Assembly: GCA_023898725.1 (NCBI GenBank)
Contig: CP060236.1
Location: 1,043,461 to 1,107,460, forward strand
Source: Alphaproteobacteria bacterium
GTDB lineage: Bacteria > Pseudomonadota > Alphaproteobacteria > JAUHZC01
Direction of reading: 5' to 3'
DNA: 64,000 bases
Part shown: positions 35,747-45,795 of the stretch, one piece after another
Layout of the letters: each line of letters starts with the position of its first letter
Position numbering within the stretch: the stretch's first letter is position 1
Position numbers and translations under genes: made by a program
The notes under the pieces: generated by a model
What the model was told of the DNA's origin: nothing
The model's database searches: none
What the model saw: the letters and a program-made list of their open reading frames with translations, nothing else

Positions 35747-36181
35747 ATGATAATGAATTTATACAAATTATTGAATGTTCTAAGGTTAACAGTTTTTCTG
35801 CCTATTTTTCCGTCCACTGCATCATCACACGCTCCTGATGTACATGACACAGACCCCATGGTGAAGCCTCCAGCCACAGCCTTGCGCAGAGGAGAGAGCA
35901 TGAAAGCCGCCATTGGCAGTGCCCTAGGAAAGCCTATTCATTTTTCATCGGATACACCGTCATCTCCTACATTAGAGGGGGCTGCATCAAAAATGCACAA
36001 AGAAGACACTTTTCAAACACCTGAGACATGGTGGGCAGGTAAGCGAGTGTGCTTTTTATCCGCTCACACTTCTCATGAGTCAACAGAGCCTGCTGAGCAC
36101 TACGTCTATAGAAGAGAAGGCGTAACCATACCAATGGATAGCGATGTGAGAAAGCGCATTCAGTTTGCGCGTATCCCTTAA
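35747..36181 (+). CDS. Hypothetical secreted protein
   Basis: Not recognised. The 144-residue product has an N-terminal hydrophobic segment typical of a signal peptide (LLNVLRLTVFLPIFPSTASS). A Ser/Pro/Thr/His-rich soluble part with a single cysteine follows. No repeats or membrane helices occur after the signal. It is preceded by about 100 bp of AT-rich DNA and has no obvious operon partner. Coding is supported by codon texture and the leader only. Confidence 0.5.
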   Translation: MIMNLYKLLNVLRLTVFLPIFPSTASSHAPDVHDTDPMVKPPATALRRGESMKAAIGSALGKPIHFSSDTPSSPTLEGAASKMHKEDTFQTPETWWAGKRVCFLSAHTSHESTEPAEHYVYRREGVTIPMDSDVRKRIQFARIP

Positions 36182-36395
36182 AGTTCCCCAATCATACGAA
36201 AGACATCCTCATCAATGCCAAAAAGAGAAAAGAATGAATACCAGGTGTTCCTTCTTTTTTTTGTAGATGAATCCCCCCGTGTGGACTCAAACAACCATTG
36301 CGAAGGATTAAATGAGGAATTTTCACATACTTCACGTATATTTTTTAGAGGACAAAAACGGGAAATTGTTACTTTGATGCCAATTCATCCACCAT
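36178..36395 (-). pseudogene. Possible frameshifted short gene downstream of the peroxiredoxin
   Basis: On the minus strand an ATG at 36395 gives MVDELASK and a stop. One frame over, an open stretch of about 67 codons continues (VTISRFCPLKNI, then GIDEDVFRMIGEL) and ends at 36178. Joined by one frameshift near 36370 they would make a protein of about 73 residues that reads like natural sequence. I recognise no family. A different plus-strand frame also crosses the region, so coding in either direction is unproven. Confidence 0.22.
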
Positions 36396-36421
36396 GCCTA
36401 CGTACCTATTCCGCACGTGGG

Positions 36422-36961
36422 TTACGCCACCTTGATAGCCTCTTGCCCTGGTTGCCAGCGACAGGGCATAAGGCCACCGACTTGCAATGCATCAAGAACA
36501 CGCAGAATTTCTTCGGGGTTCCGGCCTACGGACAGATCATTCACAGACACATGGCGGATAATACCTTCCGGATCCACAATAAACGTCGCGCGCAAACACA
36601 CACCCTCCTTGGCGTCTAAAATACCCAACGCCATAGAAAGTTCCCGCTTAATGTCTGAAACCAGGGGATAGCTTAGATTACGCAATTCTTTCGCGTCTCT
36701 ACGCCACGCTAAATGCACAAACTCTGAATCAGTGCTCACGCCATATACACCTGTTTTACGCGCAGAAAAAGCTTTCATCAGTTCATCAAATCCCTGCAAT
36801 TCTGTGGGACATACAAATGTAAAGTCTTTCGGATAGAAAAAAACGACATTCCATCGACCAATCATATCTGCCGTCGAAACAAGGGAGAAAGCATGGGGCA
36901 TTTCATTTGCAACAACAGATTTCAGAGAGAATTCAGGAAATTTATGTCCTACAGTGAGCAT
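36422..36961 (-). CDS. Typical 2-Cys peroxiredoxin (AhpC/TSA family)
   Basis: Reduces hydrogen peroxide and alkyl hydroperoxides. The peroxidatic cysteine lies in FYPKDFTFVCPTE near residue 48. The catalytic arginine region and FIVDPEGIIRH follow. The resolving Cys is in LMPCRWQPGQE near the C-terminus, where most relatives have a CPxNWxPG form; here the Cys is shifted by one or two positions. I chose the ATG at 36961 because GGAGG lies six bases upstream. The electron donor is not encoded nearby. Confidence 0.93.
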   Translation of the reverse strand: MLTVGHKFPEFSLKSVVANEMPHAFSLVSTADMIGRWNVVFFYPKDFTFVCPTELQGFDELMKAFSARKTGVYGVSTDSEFVHLAWRRDAKELRNLSYPLVSDIKRELSMALGILDAKEGVCLRATFIVDPEGIIRHVSVNDLSVGRNPEEILRVLDALQVGGLMPCRWQPGQEAIKVA

Positions 36962-37044
36962 TGTTGACCTCCAGATCAATTGTATTTTATTAATTCAGAC
37001 CAATATAACGTTTATTCATATCGTTTCAAGTTTTATAAAACAAC

Positions 37045-37084
37045 GAAAAAAGAAAACAGCCCTTGCAAGAACAAGAGCTGTTTT
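37045..37084 (-). terminator. Intrinsic terminator downstream of pnp
   Basis: On the minus strand AAAACAGC-TCTTG pairs with CAAGGGCTGTTTT around TTCTTG, followed by CTTTTTT. It lies 44 bp past the pnp stop. Confidence 0.8.
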
Positions 37085-37127
37085 ATTTTACATCATATTT
37101 TCAATGATGACCGATGAAAGCCTCGCT

Positions 37128-39218
37128 TTATCCTTTTGGTTGATCGACACCCTTCATCGTCAACTTTACGCGGCCTTTTTCCATAGAAACGACTTTTACC
37201 CGAACCAAGTCGTTCAGATTCAGGCGCTCAGACACTTTTTCTAACCGCTCATCACAGATTTCGCTGATATGCACAAGGCCATCTTTAGGGCCAAAAAAGT
37301 TTATAAATGCACCAAAATCCACAACACTCACTACTTTACCATCATAGGTCTGGCCAATTTCTGGTTCGGCAAAAGTCATTTTGATCATACTAACAGCAGC
37401 CTCCGCACCAGCAAGATCGGCTGAGCCCACGCGGGCAGATCCATCCTCTTCAATGTCGACAGTAGCCCCTGTAGTTTCACAGATTTTACGGATATTTGAA
37501 CCACCTGGGCCTATAACCTCACCAATTTTATCTTTAGGAATTTGGACCCGCAAAATTCGTGGAGCACGTGGATTCAAATCATCTCGTGCAACCGAAAGAG
37601 CTTTCGTCATTTCACCAAGAATATGGATGCGGCCGTCTTTTGCCTGCGTCAATGCTTGCTTCATGATCGCTGATGTAATGCTTGTAATCTTTATATCCAT
37701 TTGCAGGGCAGTAATTCCTTTTTCCGTGCCCGCAACCTTAAAGTCCATATCACCCAAATGATCTTCGTCACCAAGAATGTCCGTCAAGACAGCAATCCTA
37801 TCATTTTCTTTGATAAGTCCCATAGCAATACCCGCAACAGGAGCAGAGATCTTAACACCGGCATCCATAAGGGCAAGAGATGTTCCACAAACAGTTGCCA
37901 TCGATGATGAGCCATTAGATTCAGTAATTTCAGAAACAACACGAATTGTATAAGGAAACGCATCCCCTGAAGGCAAAACCGGTCGAATCGCCCGCCAAGC
38001 AAGTTTTCCATGGCCAATTTCACGACGCCCTGGAGGTCCCACACGGCCTGCCTCACCTACGGAATAGGAAGGGAAGTTATAGTGGAGTAAGAATTTTTCC
38101 TTGTACATGCCTGATAGCGTATCCATCATCTGCTCATCTTGACCCGTCCCAAGCGTTGCAACCACAAACGCTTGTGTTTCACCCCGTGTGAATACACAAC
38201 TTCCGTGTGTACGCGGTAAAACAGAAACCTCAGGAACAATCGGACGCACAGTAACCAAATCACGGCCATCAATACGCTTTTTTGTATCCAAAACCTTGTT
38301 ACGCAAAACAGCTGATTTTACATTATCAAGCCCAAAAGAAATATGATTGGAACCAACATCCCCATCATCAGAAAAGTGGTTTTTTATTGCTTGCTTGATG
38401 CCATCAAGGATCCCATAACGTTTTTGCTTATCGCTAACTTCGTAAGCAGCATCGATTTCCTTTAAGTGATTATTGCGCACATATTCTTCAACCTTCGTCA
38501 AACCTGTTGGTGTTGGAGCTGCCACAATAGGTGGTTTTGATGCCTTCTTTGCAAGCTCTTTAATCGCCGCAATTACAGGTTCATAGGATTTTTGACCAAA
38601 GACAACGGCTTCAAGCATTTGCTCTTCTGTTAGCTCTCTTGCCTCTGACTCAACCATCAGTACGCCCTCTTCTGTTCCTGCAACAACCAAATCAAGGTCA
38701 CATTCGGGTAACAAAGACTCAGGAGGATTCAAAAGAAACTGACCATCTTTATATGCTACACGCGCAGCACCAATGGGACCAAGAAATGGCGCACCCGAAA
38801 TGGCGAGTGCCGCCGAAGCCGCAATCATGGCTGCAATCACAGGATCATGCGTTTCGTCATAACTCATCACTGTGCAAATAAGTTGCACTTCGTTGTAAAA
38901 TCCTTGTGGGAACAACGGACGTATGGGGCGGTCAATCAAGCGTGATGTCAGAACTTCTTTCTCACTAGGACGGCTTTCACGCTTCAAAAAACCACCGGGG
39001 ACTTTGCCTGCGGCATATGTTTTTTCCTGATAATGCACGGTGAGAGGGAAAAAGTTAGCCTCAGGGCTTGCTTCTTTCATCACAACTGCTGCGGCTAGCA
39101 CAACAGTTTCACCGTAGGTTACCATTACGGAACCATCTGCTTGACGAGCAACCTTACCCGTTTCAATTTTTAACGCACTATCACCCCAGGTGAGCGAAAC
39201 GCAATTTTCCTTAAACAT
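37128..39218 (-). CDS. pnp: Polyribonucleotide nucleotidyltransferase (PNPase)
   Basis: A 3'-5' phosphorolytic exoribonuclease of the RNA degradosome. The 696-residue protein has two RNase PH domains (with [20 protein letters not shown] in the first and [36 protein letters not shown] sequence in the second). A KH domain follows ([20 protein letters not shown], about 560-600), then an S1 domain ([20 protein letters not shown], about 625-690). All are in normal order and length. It follows rpsO with two hairpins between, the classic rpsO-pnp arrangement. Confidence 0.97.
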   Translation of the reverse strand: MFKENCVSLTWGDSALKIETGKVARQADGSVMVTYGETVVLAAAVVMKEASPEANFFPLTVHYQEKTYAAGKVPGGFLKRESRPSEKEVLTSRLIDRPIRPLFPQGFYNEVQLICTVMSYDETHDPVIAAMIAASAALAISGAPFLGPIGAARVAYKDGQFLLNPPESLLPECDLDLVVAGTEEGVLMVESEARELTEEQMLEAVVFGQKSYEPVIAAIKELAKKASKPPIVAAPTPTGLTKVEEYVRNNHLKEIDAAYEVSDKQKRYGILDGIKQAIKNHFSDDGDVGSNHISFGLDNVKSAVLRNKVLDTKKRIDGRDLVTVRPIVPEVSVLPRTHGSCVFTRGETQAFVVATLGTGQDEQMMDTLSGMYKEKFLLHYNFPSYSVGEAGRVGPPGRREIGHGKLAWRAIRPVLPSGDAFPYTIRVVSEITESNGSSSMATVCGTSLALMDAGVKISAPVAGIAMGLIKENDRIAVLTDILGDEDHLGDMDFKVAGTEKGITALQMDIKITSITSAIMKQALTQAKDGRIHILGEMTKALSVARDDLNPRAPRILRVQIPKDKIGEVIGPGGSNIRKICETTGATVDIEEDGSARVGSADLAGAEAAVSMIKMTFAEPEIGQTYDGKVVSVVDFGAFINFFGPKDGLVHISEICDERLEKVSERLNLNDLVRVKVVSMEKGRVKLTMKGVDQPKG

Positions 39219-39245
39219 TCATCATTCCTAACTGCTGTATCTTTT

Positions 39246-39292
39246 TTTTGACTTTTTTCGTCAAAACACTTAGGGGGTCTCATGCCCCCCTA
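39246..39292 (-). promoter_or_regulatory. Two hairpins in the rpsO-pnp spacer
   Basis: Hairpin 1: TAGGGGG (39271-39277) pairs with CCCCCTA (39286-39292). Hairpin 2: TTTTGAC (39246-39252) pairs with GTCAAAA (39260-39266). They may act as an rpsO attenuator and as the RNase-processed pnp leader known from other bacteria; that role is inferred. Confidence 0.55.
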
Positions 39293-39306
39293 GATGCCAC
39301 AACGTC

Positions 39307-39576
39307 TTAGCGCCGCAGACCAAGCCGCTCAATGAGCGTTTGATACCGTTCTTTGGATTTACCCTTTGCATAATCTAACAGCCGGCGCCGTTGATTCACC
39401 ATAGCAATCAATCCACGACGTGAGTGAAAGTCTTTTTTATGCCCTTGCATATGACCCGAGAGGTTGTTAATTCGTTCTGTTAAAATCGCAACTTGAACTT
39501 CAGGTGATCCCGTATCACCTTCTTTAGTGGCATATTCTTTCATGAGCTCTGCCTTGCGCTCAAGTGTAATCGACAT
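39307..39576 (-). CDS. rpsO: 30S ribosomal protein S15
   Basis: An 89-residue protein with the S15 pattern: [40 protein letters not shown] and [25 protein letters not shown]15 nucleates assembly of the 30S platform. It sits between truB (17 bp upstream) and pnp. Confidence 0.98.
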   Translation of the reverse strand: MSITLERKAELMKEYATKEGDTGSPEVQVAILTERINNLSGHMQGHKKDFHSRRGLIAMVNQRRRLLDYAKGKSKERYQTLIERLGLRR

Positions 39577-39593
39577 CGTTTAATCCTTTCATG

Positions 39594-40541
39594 TCATTCA
39601 GCATGTTTATTGAACATGCGTTTTGGACGTACGCCCCCATCACATTTTTCAAGAATGCCAACAGGTGCACCATCCGTGTCTATACCCAAAAACGTTTGTG
39701 TTACGGGAAGATCCAGTATCTTTACACGAATTCCGCATCGCAAATGTTCAGCATCCGTGGGCGTTAGGCAAAGAGCCGGGATGTCGTCCAGCGACTCGCG
39801 CACGCTGACCCACGCTGAGGTATGCACTACGTTATGCCTCACTTCCTCCAATTTTCCAAGGGAAATTGCATTTTTTTTTGCAAAGCGTCCGACACGCGTG
39901 CGTGTAAGGCTTTCAACATAGCCCAAAGCCCCCACTGCCTCGGCGATATCTGCCCCTAAAGCCCGAACATACGTGCCTTTCCCACAGCTCACACGAAGCA
40001 ACACTTGAAATGACTGTCCCTCTTTGTTTTCCCAATTCACAAAGCAAAGGTCATCAATGCGCACAAAGCGATTGCGCCCAGCAATATCGACGCTTTCTCC
40101 TGCGCGCACCCGGTCACACGCTCGCTTACCATTAATTTTTATTGCCGAGTACATGGGCGGTGTTTGCTTGTATCCCCCCATAAACGTCTGCAAGGCTTTG
40201 GCAACCGTTTCTTTATCGGGGCGGACAGACGATGTCGCAATTACAACCCCCTCGCAGTCACCACTATCGCGAGACTCTCCCCATCGCAGCAGAAATTCAT
40301 ACTCTTTGCTGGCATCCATTTGGTATGAAACTGTCTTTGTTGCCTCACCAATGGCAAGAGGAAGAATACCCTCAGCGAAGGGATCAAGCGTTCCAGCGTG
40401 TCCCACTTTAGGTCGCTTACCATTAACCGTGAGTAATTTTCGCACCTGATACACCACATGGTGAGAGGTAACACCTGCAGGCTTCCAGCAGTTTATCCAC
40501 CCATGGAGTGGGCCTTCATTCAATGACCCTTCACGCTGCAT
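39594..40541 (-). CDS. truB: tRNA pseudouridine(55) synthase
   Basis: Isomerises U55 in the T-loop of tRNAs. The 315-residue protein has KPAGVTSHHVVYQVRK at the N-terminus. The catalytic Asp is in GHAGTLDPFAEGILP, and TPPMYSAIKINGKRA and GTYVRALGADIAE follow. A C-terminal PUA-like tail of normal length is present. It abuts rbfA (the rbfA stop is directly before its start) and belongs to rbfA-truB-rpsO-pnp. Confidence 0.96.
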   Translation of the reverse strand: MQREGSLNEGPLHGWINCWKPAGVTSHHVVYQVRKLLTVNGKRPKVGHAGTLDPFAEGILPLAIGEATKTVSYQMDASKEYEFLLRWGESRDSGDCEGVVIATSSVRPDKETVAKALQTFMGGYKQTPPMYSAIKINGKRACDRVRAGESVDIAGRNRFVRIDDLCFVNWENKEGQSFQVLLRVSCGKGTYVRALGADIAEAVGALGYVESLTRTRVGRFAKKNAISLGKLEEVRHNVVHTSAWVSVRESLDDIPALCLTPTDAEHLRCGIRVKILDLPVTQTFLGIDTDGAPVGILEKCDGGVRPKRMFNKHAE

Positions 40542-41012
40542 TTAGCTTTTTATACCCACAGCCATCGCGCGTTCTTCTTCAGATCCATCATCTGAGAGTG
40601 ATGTAATTGGTCTGTTGCGAGGAATGTGTTTGCGTAAGAGGGATTCGATACGATCTGCTTGTTCAATGTTTTCGTCCCAAAAAAACCTGAGATCAGGCAC
40701 ATATTTAAGGGTCAGTTCTCTGGAAAGGCTCTTGCGCAATTGGGGTCGCGCCATTTTCAGAGTTGCTAAAATTTTTGCACGCTCCATTTCAGAGGGGTGG
40801 TTTAAGGCCATCACATAAACTTTGACGCTACTCAGATCAGGGGAAACTTTGACACTCGTCAGGTGAACAAACAATCTGGCGAAGTCCGCATGAAAAAAAT
40901 CTCCTGACTGCATAACAAGGCTTAGCGAACGGCGGATAACCTCATTAATGCGCTTTTGGCGTTGTGTTGGCTCATGTTCTCGTCGGGGTTTCCCCATCAA
41001 TGTATCCTTCAT
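40542..41012 (-). CDS. rbfA: Ribosome-binding factor A
   Basis: Late 30S maturation and cold-adaptation factor. The 156-residue protein has QRQKRINEVIRRSLSLVM near the start, LTSVKVSPDLSSVKVYVMAL in the middle and TLKYVPDLRFFWDENIEQA near 105-125, matching the KH-like RbfA fold. The nusA-infB genes that usually precede rbfA are absent; gatB lies upstream instead. Confidence 0.94.
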   Translation of the reverse strand: MKDTLMGKPRREHEPTQRQKRINEVIRRSLSLVMQSGDFFHADFARLFVHLTSVKVSPDLSSVKVYVMALNHPSEMERAKILATLKMARPQLRKSLSRELTLKYVPDLRFFWDENIEQADRIESLLRKHIPRNRPITSLSDDGSEEERAMAVGIKS

Positions 41013-41083
41013 TTTACTAGGAAAGACATAATATGTCAGCCTTCATATTTCAAGAGAAATCAAGGGAATTTTCCTTATTGCTT

Positions 41084-42574
41084 TTATTGAGAAAGGGCCT
41101 TTTTCAACAATGCGTTAATAATTTGTGGATTTCCCTGACCTTGAGTCGCCTTCATTATCTGGCCAACAAACCAACCAAACAACTTATCATTACCACCTTT
41201 GTAATCATTTACCTTATCAGGATTCTCTACCATTATCTGGGCAATAGCTTTTTGAAGTGCATCACTATCGCTCACTTGCTTCAGACCTTTTTCTGCCACA
41301 ATATCGGAGGCCGATTTTCCTGTTTCCCACATGAGCGGAAAGACGTCTTTGGCAATGCGTCCCGAAATTTCCCCACGAACAATCAGATCCACAAGCTCCG
41401 CCAGACTTTCCGGCCCCACAGGAGCATGCGTTACAGCCAAATCGTTTTTGTTACAAAGCGCAAAAAACTCCACCAACATCCAGTTAGCAAGAAGTTTTGC
41501 CACTTTTTCACCTTTATCTGCCCATGTTTGTGAGGCAGCAAGCATTGCCATGAAATAGGCGTACGATTCTTCTTCGGCTACGATCAGTGATGCATCATAG
41601 GCAGAAAGACCATGGTCACGAATCAAGCCTTCTTTTTGGTGCTCAGGAAGCTCCGGCATATTCAGACGCACATTATCAATAAAGCTTTGCTCAATAACCA
41701 ACGGAGGTAAGTCTGGGTCCGGAAAATATCGATAATCATGGGCATCTTCTTTGCTACGCATGCTCCGTGTTTCTGTTTTCACAGGATCATACAAGCGTGT
41801 CTCTTGATCGACGGTGCCTCCACGTTCAAGAATATCCATTTGTCTCTCAATTTCATAGCGAATCGCCTGCCCCATAAAACGAATAGAGTTCACATTTTTG
41901 ATCTCAGCCCGTGTACCAAAGGGGGTATCCGGGCGATGAAGCGAAATATTCACATCCGCGCGCATACTTCCTTGGTCCATATTACCATCACACGTTTTCA
42001 AGGCACGCAGCAACGCACGTAATTTCTTCATAAAAGCCATAGCCTCTTCGGGAGTACGCATATCCGGGTATGTCACAATTTCCATCAAAGCCACGCCAGA
42101 CCGATTCAAATCAATAAATGTTTTGGTCGGGTGCATATCGTGGATACTTTTCCCCGCATCTTGCTCAAGGTGAAGGCGCTCAATACGAATGCGCTTGGTC
42201 TTTGTTTCATCCAGATCAATGTCGAGATGCCCTTCGGAGACTATCGGATCTGTAAACTGAGAGATCTGATACCCCTGCGGAAGGTCGGCATAGAAATAAT
42301 TTTTGCGATCAAAAACAGAACGTGTATTCACATGGGCATTCAAACCGATTCCCGTACGCACGGCTTGCTCCACACACACTGCGTTAATCACAGGAAGCAT
42401 CCCGGGGAAAGCGGCATCAACAAGAGAAACATGTGCATTAGGCTCCGCACCAAAAGCCGTTGATGCTCCTGAAAATAACTTTGCATGTGACGATATTTGT
42501 GCGTGCACCTCAAGACCTATCACCACTTCCCAAAGACCCGTTTTTCCTTGAATCATCTGTGCTTGCTGTGACAT
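41084..42574 (-). CDS. gatB: Aspartyl/glutamyl-tRNA amidotransferase subunit B
   Basis: Binds misacylated Glu-tRNA-Gln or Asp-tRNA-Asn for transamidation. The 496-residue protein begins [20 protein letters not shown], the family signature. [15 protein letters not shown] and [17 protein letters not shown] sequence (RAEIKNVNS) follow, with a C-terminal YqeY-like tail. It is the third gene of gatC-gatA-gatB. The complete trio suggests that Gln-tRNA (or Asn-tRNA) is formed by the indirect route. Confidence 0.97.
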   Translation of the reverse strand: MSQQAQMIQGKTGLWEVVIGLEVHAQISSHAKLFSGASTAFGAEPNAHVSLVDAAFPGMLPVINAVCVEQAVRTGIGLNAHVNTRSVFDRKNYFYADLPQGYQISQFTDPIVSEGHLDIDLDETKTKRIRIERLHLEQDAGKSIHDMHPTKTFIDLNRSGVALMEIVTYPDMRTPEEAMAFMKKLRALLRALKTCDGNMDQGSMRADVNISLHRPDTPFGTRAEIKNVNSIRFMGQAIRYEIERQMDILERGGTVDQETRLYDPVKTETRSMRSKEDAHDYRYFPDPDLPPLVIEQSFIDNVRLNMPELPEHQKEGLIRDHGLSAYDASLIVAEEESYAYFMAMLAASQTWADKGEKVAKLLANWMLVEFFALCNKNDLAVTHAPVGPESLAELVDLIVRGEISGRIAKDVFPLMWETGKSASDIVAEKGLKQVSDSDALQKAIAQIMVENPDKVNDYKGGNDKLFGWFVGQIMKATQGQGNPQIINALLKKALSQ

Positions 42575-42590
42575 ATGACCACCCCCTGTT

Positions 42591-44069
42591 TTAAATACCT
42601 TTTAGGCATGAACGATACGAATCAAAATTTGCAGCTTTTTCCAGTATACACGCCACTTGTAGCATGCGTTGCTCCTGAAATTGCGGGGCAATGATTTGCA
42701 ATCCTAAAGGAAGCCCATCCTGCGAAAGCTTGGTAGGAACAGACATTCCCGGCAAACCGGCAAGATTCACAGGAACAGTCAGGACATCATTCATGTACAT
42801 TGTGATAGGATCAGTTGGTGGTTTCTCTGCTGAAAAAGCCGTATTGGGGGTCGAAGGCGTAAGAATTACATCGACCCGCTTCCAAACCTGATCAAAATCT
42901 TCCTTAATCAAACGCCGTACACGCTGTGCTTTTCGAAAGTAGGCATCGTAATATCCTGATGACAATACGTAAGTTCCCATCATTATGCGGCGCTTAACCT
43001 CGGGCCCAAAACCAATCATTCGCGTCTGGCCATACATATATGACAAATCTTTGCCTGGCTCTCGATGGCCATAGCGAACACCATCGTAGCGGGCTAAATT
43101 TGATGAGGCCTCTGCTGGCGCTAACACATAGTACACAGGCAACGCATAAGTTGTGTGAGGCAATGATACATCGATAATCTCAGCACCAGCCTCTTTAAGC
43201 CACGCGATACCTTCATCCCAAGATGCGTTGATTTCGTTGCTTAATCCTTCAATCCGGTATTCCTTGGGAATACCAACTTTCAATCCTCGCAGATCGGCCT
43301 CCAGATTTTCACTATACCGTGGGATATCAATTTTAACGGATGTCGCATCTTTGGGGTCATAGCCCGCCATAGCCTCCAGCATTAAGGCACCATCTGCAAC
43401 TGTACGTGTGATAGGACCTGCCTGATCAAGAGAGGAGGCAAATGCTACCATCCCATACCGCGAACACAGTCCGTACGTTGGCTTAATGGCTACAAGACCA
43501 CAAAAGGCCCCAGGTTGACGAATGGAACCTCCTGTATCACTGGCTGTGGCACCCATTGCCATGTATGCAGCCACACAGGCCGCGGACCCTCCTGAGGACC
43601 CCCCCGGCACAAGATTTTCCTCAGATCCCCTTCGTTTCCAAGGGTTAATAACCGGTCCAAATGCGCTCGTTAGGTTTGCTGAACCCATAGCAAACTCATC
43701 CATGTTGAGTTTACCCAGACTCACGGCACCAGCCTCATAGAGATTTTGTGTAACCGTGGATTCGTAGGTTGGGACAAAATTTTCCAACATTCTCGATCCT
43801 GCTGTTGTACGAACACCTTTCGTACAAAATAAATCTTTCACGGCGATAGGAATTCCCTCCATCAAACCCACCTTTCCCTTCGTTCGGCGAACGTCAGAGG
43901 CACGTGCCTGGGCAAGAGAAGAATCAGCATCTGTTGTGATAAAGGCATTGAGGCCTTGTTGCGCATCCATAGCGTTTAGGTGTTCCTGGACAAGTTCGAC
44001 CGCTGATATTTTTTTTTCTTTGAGGAGCAAGGAGGCCTCAACAATACTTAATTTCGTTAGATCAGACAT
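42591..44069 (-). CDS. gatA: Aspartyl/glutamyl-tRNA amidotransferase subunit A
   Basis: Amidase subunit that releases ammonia from glutamine. The amidase signature is complete: catalytic Lys in PIAVKDLF near 75-80, GGSSGGSAA near 156-164, and the Ser nucleophile in [12 protein letters not shown] near 178-189. The 492-residue length is typical. It lies 12 bp after gatC and 16 bp before gatB. Confidence 0.97.
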   Translation of the reverse strand: MSDLTKLSIVEASLLLKEKKISAVELVQEHLNAMDAQQGLNAFITTDADSSLAQARASDVRRTKGKVGLMEGIPIAVKDLFCTKGVRTTAGSRMLENFVPTYESTVTQNLYEAGAVSLGKLNMDEFAMGSANLTSAFGPVINPWKRRGSEENLVPGGSSGGSAACVAAYMAMGATASDTGGSIRQPGAFCGLVAIKPTYGLCSRYGMVAFASSLDQAGPITRTVADGALMLEAMAGYDPKDATSVKIDIPRYSENLEADLRGLKVGIPKEYRIEGLSNEINASWDEGIAWLKEAGAEIIDVSLPHTTYALPVYYVLAPAEASSNLARYDGVRYGHREPGKDLSYMYGQTRMIGFGPEVKRRIMMGTYVLSSGYYDAYFRKAQRVRRLIKEDFDQVWKRVDVILTPSTPNTAFSAEKPPTDPITMYMNDVLTVPVNLAGLPGMSVPTKLSQDGLPLGLQIIAPQFQEQRMLQVACILEKAANFDSYRSCLKGI

Positions 44070-44081
44070 ATGAAAATCTCG

Positions 44082-44372
44082 TTATTCAACAACTTTTGGC
44101 ACACAAAAATATCCTGCCTGGGCATCTGTTGCATTTGCCAACACATCCTCAGCCTGGTCACCCGCCGTAACAATGTCATCACGCAGAGGCATAGCCATAT
44201 CATTCACATTCATAAGAGGAGCAACGTTATCTGTGTTCACTTGATCCAAACAAGCAACCCAATCAACAATTTTTCCAAGACTTTGGGCATAGACATCAAC
44301 ATCTTCCGCGCTCAGGTTCAGACGAATTAACTGTGCAACTTTGCGTACTTTTTCGGGAGTAATATCACTCAT
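44082..44372 (-). CDS. gatC: Aspartyl/glutamyl-tRNA amidotransferase subunit C
   Basis: Small stabilising subunit wrapped around GatA. The 96-residue protein shows the GatC pattern: VRKVAQLIRLNLSAEDVDVY, LGKIVDWVACLDQVNTDNV, and MPLRDD followed by the TDAQAGYFCVPKVVE ending. It is first in the gat operon, about 120 bp after ubiE. Confidence 0.96.
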   Translation of the reverse strand: MSDITPEKVRKVAQLIRLNLSAEDVDVYAQSLGKIVDWVACLDQVNTDNVAPLMNVNDMAMPLRDDIVTAGDQAEDVLANATDAQAGYFCVPKVVE

Positions 44373-44494
44373 GAACGATAAGGAACCTATGAAATGTAGT
44401 TTTTCGGAATACTTTCGTTGTTAGCCTGAATTAAGAGTTTTCTCAAGGTTTTTTTCTCAGCAACGAGTACAGGAGAGAAGATGAGATAAAAATC

Positions 44495-45244
44495 CTAAGT
44501 TCTGCCCTTCTCCACATATCCCACATGGCACTGCACAATACCTCCCATAAAAGGGATATTGTACACGCCCGTGAATCCTGCTTGCCGCATTTTGGCAGAC
44601 AGTTCGTGAGGCAAACAGAATGTTTCAATGCTATCAACAAGATATTGATAAGCCGCACGATTGCCTGTAACTATTTCCCCGAGGGTGGGGATAACATACT
44701 GCGCATAAAAATCATAGCCGCGCTTTAAGAGCGGAGATGTAGCAGGGCTAAACTCTAAGCAATAAAAGGACCCACCCAGTTTAAGTACCCGTTGCGCCTC
44801 TGCAAGTGCTTTATCCACACACCCAACATTGCGCAGACCAAAGCTAATCACATACGCATCCACAGCCGCGTCAGCAAGGGGGATAGCCTCGGCGCTAGCG
44901 ACCGCATGCATTATTCGTGTCACACGCCCTTTATCTATGTGAGCATCACGCCCCCTATTCAGCATATCAGGATTAATATCCATGGCGACAATTTCTGCTG
45001 CCGGAAGAGCCTGATGAAGGCGTCCCGAAATATCGCCCGTACCTGCTGCCATATCTAAGATAATACCTGGGTTGGCACGCGTAACTGTCTTTACAAAAGA
45101 ATACTTCCATGCACGGTGCAAACCGACACTCATTAGATCATTCATCAAATCATAGGCATTGGCCACCCCAGAAAATATACGATTAACCGCTATAATTTTT
45201 TCATGGTGTGGTTTAAACCCTTTTCCAAAAGGGGATTGGGTCAT
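44495..45244 (-). CDS. ubiE: Demethylmenaquinone/2-polyprenyl-benzoquinol methyltransferase
   Basis: C-methyltransferase of ubiquinone (and menaquinone) synthesis. SAM motif I is ILDMAAGTGDISGRL. The UbiE signatures are VANAYDLMNDLMSVGLHRAWK near the start and VDAYVISFGLRNVGCVDKAL in the middle. I chose the ATG at 45244 (MTQSPFGKGF), with AAGGA six to seven bases upstream; the frame extends 13 codons further. It complements ubiA at 5099-5983. Confidence 0.95.
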   Translation of the reverse strand: MTQSPFGKGFKPHHEKIIAVNRIFSGVANAYDLMNDLMSVGLHRAWKYSFVKTVTRANPGIILDMAAGTGDISGRLHQALPAAEIVAMDINPDMLNRGRDAHIDKGRVTRIMHAVASAEAIPLADAAVDAYVISFGLRNVGCVDKALAEAQRVLKLGGSFYCLEFSPATSPLLKRGYDFYAQYVIPTLGEIVTGNRAAYQYLVDSIETFCLPHELSAKMRQAGFTGVYNIPFMGGIVQCHVGYVEKGRT

Positions 45245-45328
45245 CGCAATGTCCTTAAAATCCAGGCTTGTATGCTTATACATACCTCAAAAAGGCCCGA
45301 AAGTCTTGGAAAATCCTGTGAAAATATG

Positions 45329-45358
45329 TTGACTCTTGGGTATTTGCAGGTGTATATG
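45329..45358 (+). promoter_or_regulatory. Candidate sigma-70-type promoter for rpsT
   Basis: TTGACT (45329-45334) and TATATG (45353-45358) are 18 bp apart, 30 bp before the rpsT ATG, in the divergent ubiE/rpsT gap. Confidence 0.55.
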
Positions 45359-45388
45359 ACGAACATCTAAATGTATTAAGGGATAACT

Positions 45389-45649
45389 ATGGCCAATATT
45401 CGTTCTGCGAAAAAACGTGCACGCCAAACCGTACGTCGAACACTCGTCAACAAAGACCGTGTGAGCCGTATGCGTACGTTTATAAAAAAAGTGGAAGAGG
45501 CAATCAGAGCAAATGATAAAGACAGCGCAGCACTTGCATTAAAAAATGCAGAGCCCGAGGTCAGCCGAGGGGCGGCAAAAGGTGTTATTCACCGCAATAC
45601 AGCCGCGCGTAAAATTTCACGTCTGGCAAAAGCTATTAACAAACTCTAA
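45389..45649 (+). CDS. rpsT: 30S ribosomal protein S20
   Basis: An 86-residue basic helical protein matching S20: MANIRSAKKRARQTVRR at the start and GVIHRNTAARKISRLAKAINKL at the end. It binds 16S rRNA at the bottom of the 30S body. It is monocistronic, with its own promoter and followed by inverted repeats. dnaA, often next to rpsT in alphaproteobacteria, is not downstream. Confidence 0.97.
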   Translation: MANIRSAKKRARQTVRRTLVNKDRVSRMRTFIKKVEEAIRANDKDSAALALKNAEPEVSRGAAKGVIHRNTAARKISRLAKAINKL

Positions 45650-45704
45650 TGCACACCGCGTTGGATGATTTTAGGGCGTAAGTTTTTTAGTACTGCGCCC
45701 TTCT

Positions 45705-45737
45705 CATACGACCCACGCCTCCCTAGCCGGTCGTATG
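45705..45737. repeat. Perfect 9-bp inverted repeat with 15-nt loop after rpsT
   Basis: CATACGACC (45705-45713) and GGTCGTATG (45729-45737) pair exactly. Just upstream GGGCG...CGCCC (about 45673-45700) forms another stem. Neither is followed by a clear T-run, so this is a possible rpsT 3' processing or factor-dependent termination region rather than a canonical terminator. Confidence 0.5.
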
Positions 45738-45795
45738 CCCCCAACCCCGCAACGCACTATTTTGGAAATTTGAAAAAACTGTTACTGAATTTGGG

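Noticed and set aside
36215..36619. Plus-strand frame of 134 codons
   Set aside because: Its second half lies antisense to the well-supported peroxiredoxin gene, and the first half has no recognisable features.
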